From assembly GCA_006247105.1 (NCBI GenBank), contig CM016927.1, positions 620,001 through 684,000 of the forward strand: a DNA stretch of 64,000 nucleotides, given 5' to 3'. Positions 59,498 through 64,000 of the stretch are shown here, piece by piece; position 1 is the stretch's first letter; each line of letters begins with the position of its first letter. This stretch comes from Giardia muris (Eukaryota; Fornicata; Diplomonadida; Hexamitidae). Under the pieces are notes generated by a model. That model searched no databases, had not been told where the DNA came from, and was given only the letters and a program-made list of their open reading frames with translations. A program made the translations under genes and the position numbers.

Positions 59498-60463
59498 TCA
59501 GCACTTGATCTGGGTGCTCTGGATGCCCTGTAAATCCCGGTCCGAAAGAGCGCCGGTGAGTCGATACTCTCCATCACTCAACTCGACGACTCCCATGTCT
59601 CTCAACTGCTCGAGAGCCGCTTGGCACACAGCGACGCGGTATGGGACAGAAAAGTAGCGAGAGGCCGTGTCTGCGATGAGCCGAGCTCCGAACGCCCCCC
59701 GCTTCGGTCGTGGCTCGCTTCCGGCGTGGATCTTCTCCTCCCTGAGCTTTATCAGAGTGGCGATCATGTCCTTCTGTAGGTTACTGAAGGTCCGAGGAAG
59801 AGCCGTGACCTCTCCAAGAGAGACGTCTGCATCTGTGAGGCCCTTGCCGCCAAGCACGGTGAGTATGGAGCTGACGCCCTTCAGGGAAAGGGTCTTGATG
59901 CCCTGCTGCTTGATATAGTCAACGATGGCAATGACGGTGCGCAGGTCTCCATTGTTCTTCCCGCAATAGGTGCAGATGTACTGCTTCGCTGATGAGGCAA
60001 CGTCGCACTCAGTCTCGGCGACGAGTCGGTCGAAGAGGTCAACAATGTCATCGGAGGACATCGGGCAGGCAGCAACGTGCTCAAAGGGGATACCGAGAGA
60101 GACCAGTGAGCGGCTCAGATGCGACGAAAGATCGTTGAGGATGAGGACCAACACGCCCCTGCCAAGGGTTCTGAGGAGAGCCTCCGGGCGAGGATACGTG
60201 TCGAACTCGTCGAGGACGATGACATCGCGCCTCGTCACCCGATGTCTTTCGATACGCGCCCGGTCAGTGTAGCAGTTGTAACAGACGCTCCTGGCGCCTG
60301 CCGCGATGAGTTGTGGGATGACGGCCTCTCTGATCATGTGCGTCTTCCCGATTCCGGGCAGCCCCGACAGGACGAGGACACCCCCACCCTGCAGGCGAAG
60401 GCGCTCTCTGAGGTATGATGCGGCATGCTCAACGAGTCCTGGGCCGATACTCATCGAGGTCAT
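59498..60463 (-). CDS. Short ORC1/CDC6-like AAA+ ATPase
   Basis: A 321-residue protein from the ATG at 60461-60463 (MTSMSIGPGLVEHAA). The frame continues upstream but only to a GTG, so the first usable ATG is here. Walker A GLPGIGKT (34-41), Walker B VIVLDEFD (81-88), sensor 1 LILND (Asn about 110), sensor 2 NNGDLRTVIAIVD, and a C-terminal winged-helix region (about 235-315) are all present and intact. This is the core of ORC1/CDC6 proteins, which load the replicative helicase at origins. The BAH domain of large ORC1 is absent, as in CDC6 and archaeal forms. An intact gene between decayed neighbours is notable; expression is untested. Confidence 0.8.
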   Translation of the reverse strand: MTSMSIGPGLVEHAASYLRERLRLQGGGVLVLSGLPGIGKTHMIREAVIPQLIAAGARSVCYNCYTDRARIERHRVTRRDVIVLDEFDTYPRPEALLRTLGRGVLVLILNDLSSHLSRSLVSLGIPFEHVAACPMSSDDIVDLFDRLVAETECDVASSAKQYICTYCGKNNGDLRTVIAIVDYIKQQGIKTLSLKGVSSILTVLGGKGLTDADVSLGEVTALPRTFSNLQKDMIATLIKLREEKIHAGSEPRPKRGAFGARLIADTASRYFSVPYRVAVCQAALEQLRDMGVVELSDGEYRLTGALSDRDLQGIQSTQIKC

Positions 60464-60649
60464 GGGCCTTCCAATACTTTGTGCTGCTTGCACTCCGAGA
60501 TGAGGCACGGCCTGGTAGCCCCTTGACTCGTCCCTCAATCGGCCCGGACGTTTGGGGACCTCTCCCTCATGAGAACACCTGTAGCGTCTCTCCAGCAGTA
60601 CTAGCAAGAGCCGAGGCGGGTGACGGAAGAGGCAGAACCTCTCCACTCG

Positions 60650-60798
60650 CTATTCGACGAGCATATCCGAGAGGATTCGGCCCTTGAAAGGAGCAGTCCC
60701 AGCAGGCGGTTCATAGATCCCCATTCCCAATGCCCAGGTGTCGCACCTCTCGGAGCACGGGCCGTGGAAAGAAAGCTCATCTGCGTCCCGGTAAGTTC
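60650..60798 (-). pseudogene. Protein kinase relic (C-lobe fragment 1)
   Basis: On the minus strand a 49-codon open stretch between TGA and TAG reads DADELSFHGPCSERCDTWALG and then IYEPPAGTAPFKGRILSDML. This matches kinase subdomains VIII-X (APE-like region, DxWxLG, YEhxxGxxPF). No catalytic loop or start is nearby, so it is a fragment, most likely of a NEK-type kinase, the largest kinase family in Giardia. Confidence 0.7.
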
Positions 60799-61049
60799 AC
60801 AGTGTCCCATCGGTCACCAACGAGCCGGTAGTGATGCTTCTGTCCAAAGAACCACGAGGAGAGCTCTGAGAGGACCGAGGGCTGCAGCGGGGTATCGGGA
60901 GACGCGAGTTCCACCAGTTCGAGGATGGGGAGGAAGGACCACTGACTCACTAGAACAGGGGGAGACACATGTGAGCACCCCTGCATGCCCAACTGTGAGA
61001 CTGCTGCGTCAGGACCGGCCTGAGGATCGGAGTTCGTGTCTTCAACACG

Positions 61050-61375
61050 TCAGTCCGCCTGCTTGTTCCGTTCTGCTTCCTCGAGGACCTCCCGTGCTAC
61101 CGGACGGTCTTTGGGGTCCGTCGAGAGCATCCGGGAGATGAGGGGAGCAAGCTCACTCCTTCCCTCGATGACTGGGGGCTCTTCCTCGGTGATGGCAGTT
61201 ACCCTGAGGAAAGGAAGCCTCCCAGTGCACAACTCATATCCAATCACTCCCATGGCCCAGACGTCCCCACTACATCTACCCCGGTGCAGTACTCGGGATG
61301 ATCGACCGCTCCTCCGGGAGAGCAGCACCGGAGATCGACGTCCTCGAGGGCTCGATGGAGGTGAAGAACGCGAGA
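61050..61375 (-). pseudogene. Protein kinase relic (C-lobe fragment 2)
   Basis: The frame ending at 61050 reads CSGDVWAMGVIGYELCTGRLPF, then APLISRMLSTDPKDRPVAREVL, which are kinase subdomains IX-XI including the conserved Arg region. Upstream of about 61275 the frame breaks; a PEYCTG piece in another frame suggests that the activation segment lies opposite the first codons of the VSP gene. There is no catalytic loop and no start. It is distinct from fragment 1, because both contain the DxWA(L/M)G block. Confidence 0.75.
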
Positions 61376-63244
61376 GCCCTCTCGTGTACGGAAGGGACGG
61401 CATCAGGCAACTGCAAGACGGGGAGCTGCCTCGACCTCGGGACGCTGGGGAAGGTCTGCAAGGAGTGCAGTGACACGAACCAGGCCTCGATCGACGGGAC
61501 GTGCAAGGCCCCAACAGAGGCGACGGATCATTGCACGAAGGACACAACCACTGGTGTCTGCACGGCATGCACAGGGACCTACTTCCTCTTCTACGGGGGG
61601 TGCTACAACCAGGCCAGTGGAGGCGAGGGCGCTACTCTCTGCAAGACGGCATCGAACGGGAAGTGCTCAGAGAGGGCTGATACTGCGACGGGCATCTTCG
61701 TGAAGGGGAGCAACGATGCTCCAACAGGCCTCTACACCTGTGATGATAAGACGAACGGGGTTCCCAACTGCAAGACCTGCACCTCCCCCGCCACCAACAA
61801 GCCGACCTGCACGGAGTGCGCCTCCGGATTCGGGCCTGTCGTGGAGAGCCTCGATGCACCAACGATCACCTCCTGCGTCAGCTGCTCATCGAACGAGAAC
61901 TGCAAGAGCTGCATGCAGATCGGGACCAGCTTCGTGTGTCTCGAGTGCAATGATGCCACTCACGTCCCCGTCAACGGGAAGTGCGTCCTCAAGGACAGTG
62001 CCTCCTCCTGCACTCCTGCCTCCAACTCCGGGAAGTGCACGGCCTGCAAGGAGGGGAGCCTCTTCTTCCACGACGGCTGCTTCAGCCCCGAGAGCCTCAA
62101 GAGCCTCGGGATCTGCCTCGAGTCCTTCTCCGTCCCGGGCTGGTCCGAGGTCCTCTGCGGTAAGTGCGGGAAGGGGCTCGCCCCCGTCGATGGGAGGTGT
62201 CTGAAGGTGGAAGGGGGGACGGCCGATTCGACCAGCTCATGCACGACGAGCCAGGCGGACACTCAGGTCGGGGTCTGCGACTCCTGTGGGTCCTCGAGCA
62301 CCCACTTCCTCTTCAATGGGGGGTGCTACAAACAGGCAGATGGGGTCGGGAACAAGCTGTGCAAGGCAATGACGACTCGGACGGCAGACGGGACCTGCTC
62401 GACCCCGACCTCCATCGCCTTCCTCAAGGACACCAAGCTCTACCTCTGCGGGGACGCGACGAACGGGAAGGCGAACTGCAACACCTGCACCTACTCCGGG
62501 TCCTTCTCCTGCACGTCCTGCCTCAACGGATGCATGCTCTCCAACTCCTCCTGCCTCTCCTCCTTCGATGCGGACAAGACGGGCCTCTGTGCCAGGAGCA
62601 ACCAGCTTCTCGTCGGGGAGGCCCTGGTGTGCAAGGAGTGCAAGAAGGGAAGCGTTCCGATCGACGGGACGTGCCTCGAGGTCAGCTCGACCATCTCGAG
62701 GACGGCCACCAACGACGTCTGCAAGAAGGCCGACGGGACGACTCCTGTCGACGGGACCGCCACGAGGTGCGAGAACTGCTCGACGGCCTACTTCCTCTTC
62801 GAGGGGGGCTGCTACCCCGTGACTCCGAACTCCGTCGGGAGTAAGCTGTGCTCATCGGCCTCCAATGGTCAGTGCACTACTGCTGCCAGTGGCTCCCCCT
62901 TCCCCCTCTCCAATGGCGTCTTCACCCTCTGTCCGGCCGGGTGTGGGGCATGCTCCTCCTCGACCGACTGCACGTCCTGCGGTCTCGGGTACTACAACAC
63001 GACCCCCGTCACCTCCTCCTCTGACTGCAAGGCCTGCCCCAGTGGCTGCACGACGTGCTCCGCCTCGGCCTGCACGACCTGCTGGGACGGGTCATCCTTC
63101 AATGGGACCTGCCCCCCTCCCCCCTCCTCCAGCTCCTCGGGGCTCTCTGGGGGTGCCATTGCGGGGATCGTCATTGCCGTCCTGCTGGTGCTGGGAGGTC
63201 TCGGGGGCTTCCTCGGTTGGTGGTTCGGATGCAGGGGGAAGTGA
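61298..63244 (+). CDS. Variant-specific surface protein (VSP), 5'-truncated or fused
   Basis: A 648-residue Cys-rich protein with about 19 CxxC motifs (CKEC, CTAC, CKTC, CTEC and others), three GGCY motifs, and a C-terminal membrane helix (AGIVIAVLLVLGGLGGFLGWW) followed by the short tail CRGK. This is the Giardia VSP layout; the usual tail CRGKA lacks its last Ala here. VSPs coat the cell and vary between clones. The N-terminus MIDRSSGRAAPEIDVLEG is polar and shows no signal peptide; the Cys-rich part starts near residue 30. Its first about 75 bp lie antisense to a kinase relic, so the true 5' end was probably lost by recombination. It is therefore a likely silent or non-exported copy (inference). 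Confidence 0.85.
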   Translation: MIDRSSGRAAPEIDVLEGSMEVKNARALSCTEGTASGNCKTGSCLDLGTLGKVCKECSDTNQASIDGTCKAPTEATDHCTKDTTTGVCTACTGTYFLFYGGCYNQASGGEGATLCKTASNGKCSERADTATGIFVKGSNDAPTGLYTCDDKTNGVPNCKTCTSPATNKPTCTECASGFGPVVESLDAPTITSCVSCSSNENCKSCMQIGTSFVCLECNDATHVPVNGKCVLKDSASSCTPASNSGKCTACKEGSLFFHDGCFSPESLKSLGICLESFSVPGWSEVLCGKCGKGLAPVDGRCLKVEGGTADSTSSCTTSQADTQVGVCDSCGSSSTHFLFNGGCYKQADGVGNKLCKAMTTRTADGTCSTPTSIAFLKDTKLYLCGDATNGKANCNTCTYSGSFSCTSCLNGCMLSNSSCLSSFDADKTGLCARSNQLLVGEALVCKECKKGSVPIDGTCLEVSSTISRTATNDVCKKADGTTPVDGTATRCENCSTAYFLFEGGCYPVTPNSVGSKLCSSASNGQCTTAASGSPFPLSNGVFTLCPAGCGACSSSTDCTSCGLGYYNTTPVTSSSDCKACPSGCTTCSASACTTCWDGSSFNGTCPPPPSSSSSGLSGGAIAGIVIAVLLVLGGLGGFLGWWFGCRGK

Positions 63245-63542
63245 GTGGAAGATCGATTGGGATTGGAAGCTGGCTCCGGAAGCGGTACATCGTCAGAGAT
63301 CTTCTCTTCAACGTATCGGCCCTGGAACCACGTGGAACTGTTCAGCGGATGAGGCAGTGAATAGCTTCTAGGTCTCGGCAGGAGGAGAGGACTGGGCGGT
63401 CTTAATCTTTGAGACCGAAGACCATTAAAAGCTGAAAGCCGTGATAGTCCCTCCGAGGAAGAGATCGCACAAGAACAAGGACGGAAACTCGTAAATGCAT
63501 AGCCCTGAAGCCTGGCTGTAATACGGAAGGTTGAAATGACAT
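63245..63542. other. Intergenic region after the VSP, with candidate poly(A) signal
   Basis: No coding frame is convincing. AGTGAAT at 63356-63362 matches the AGTRAAY poly(A) consensus, about 112 bp after the VSP stop. The last 130 bp are AT-richer and probably hold the promoter of the next gene. Confidence 0.5.
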
Positions 63543-64000
63543 ATGCAGATGAGTTCGGGAAAAATGGCCTTAGCAGTCCCGGACATACAGTATCCCGCGG
63601 AACTCATTGATCAGGGACTGCTTGCAGACCTCCAGCGGACGGTGCACCCTGAGGGGGAGCCCAAGAAGACGAGGGGACGGTATCTGGATCTGAGCATGTT
63701 TGCCACAAAGAAGGTCACGACACCGACTCCAACAAAGCAAAAAGATCGGCCTTTCGACCCATTTCTACGGGAGACGGCCACGGCGGACTTGGCAGTGCCC
63801 TTGGAACGACATCGAGTATGCTCCGTATCAGAGACAAGCCGGTTTCTGGAGACGCTTGAGGCTCCGGATGGGAAGGCGCATGCTACGCTTGACGACTTTT
63901 ATCGGCGAGTGGCACATCGTCCATATCCTCGGGATGTACATACACGGCCGCATAAGGCACTACAGGCTTGTCTGCTTGAAAACGGCGTTGACCCTCAGAC
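63543..64000 (+). CDS. Hypothetical protein, 5' part of a gene running off the right edge
   Basis: A frame opens at ATG 63543 (MQMSSGKMALAVPDIQYP) after the AT-rich gaaatgacat, and is open for 152 codons to the edge; in-frame ATGs at 63549 and 63564 are alternatives. The visible part is polar and basic with a Thr/Lys-rich stretch (KKVTTPTPTKQKDRPF), and contains RYLDLSMFATKK and a later LDDFYRRVAHRPYPRD. No domain is recognised. Confidence 0.65.
   Translation, partial: MQMSSGKMALAVPDIQYPAELIDQGLLADLQRTVHPEGEPKKTRGRYLDLSMFATKKVTTPTPTKQKDRPFDPFLRETATADLAVPLERHRVCSVSETSRFLETLEAPDGKAHATLDDFYRRVAHRPYPRDVHTRPHKALQACLLENGVDPQ

Noticed and set aside
60464..60646. Upstream extension of the ORC1/CDC6-like frame
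   Set aside because: It begins at GTG, not ATG, and the extra residues have no clear family match, though loss of an older N-terminus remains possible.
1..64000. CRISPR arrays, insertion sequences, rRNA genes, telomere repeats or spliceosomal introns
   Set aside because: None was seen on reading both strands; no regularly spaced repeats, transposase motifs or telomeric TAGGG-type arrays.

Overview
The window reads as a compact protist genome, almost certainly a diplomonad of the genus Giardia. The signs are several long ankyrin/coiled-coil proteins of the 'protein 21.1' type, a CxxC-rich variant-specific surface protein (VSP) with a membrane anchor and CRGK tail, mostly unspliced genes packed 0-200 bp apart, short A-rich initiators directly before most ATGs, and the Giardia-type poly(A) signal AGTGAAT overlapping a stop codon. 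The high GC content fits Giardia muris better than G. intestinalis; that species call is an inference.

Layout. 1-11 kb: a left-edge partial gene, a Rictor-like TORC2 subunit, an Akt-like AGC kinase and an 18-repeat MORN protein. 11-21.6 kb: a small hypothetical gene, tRNA-Glu(CTC) and four tandem ankyrin/coiled-coil paralogues on the minus strand. 21.6-49 kb: a very GC-rich, densely packed housekeeping block with MSH6, proteasome beta-6, tubulin cofactor E, RNase Z, a PP2C phosphatase, a bacterial-type CBS/DRTGG pyrophosphatase, several novel proteins, a REV1-like protein, a TMEM18-like protein, IPI1/TEX10, ribosomal protein eL30, an ORC4-like ATPase, SKP1, a Myb-like factor and a divergent small GTPase. 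49-57 kb: UTP25, a fifth ankyrin/coiled-coil protein, a membrane-protein candidate and a beta-helix protein. 57-63.3 kb: a decayed zone with an NSF pseudogene, two protein-kinase relics, one intact short ORC1/CDC6-like ATPase, and a VSP gene whose 5' end runs into a kinase relic and has no visible signal peptide. The right edge holds the start of another gene.

How the genes relate. Rictor and an AGC kinase would belong to one signalling pathway (TORC2 to AKT) and lie head-to-tail. IPI1 and eL30 share a 48-bp divergent promoter, and UTP25 is close by, so ribosome assembly genes are locally enriched. MSH6, REV1-like, ORC4-like and ORC1/CDC6-like proteins serve genome maintenance but are dispersed. 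The architecture itself is notable: divergent start codons as little as 11-26 bp apart, tandem genes with 0-9 bp between stop and start, and six convergent pairs whose coding regions overlap by 4 to 177 bp.
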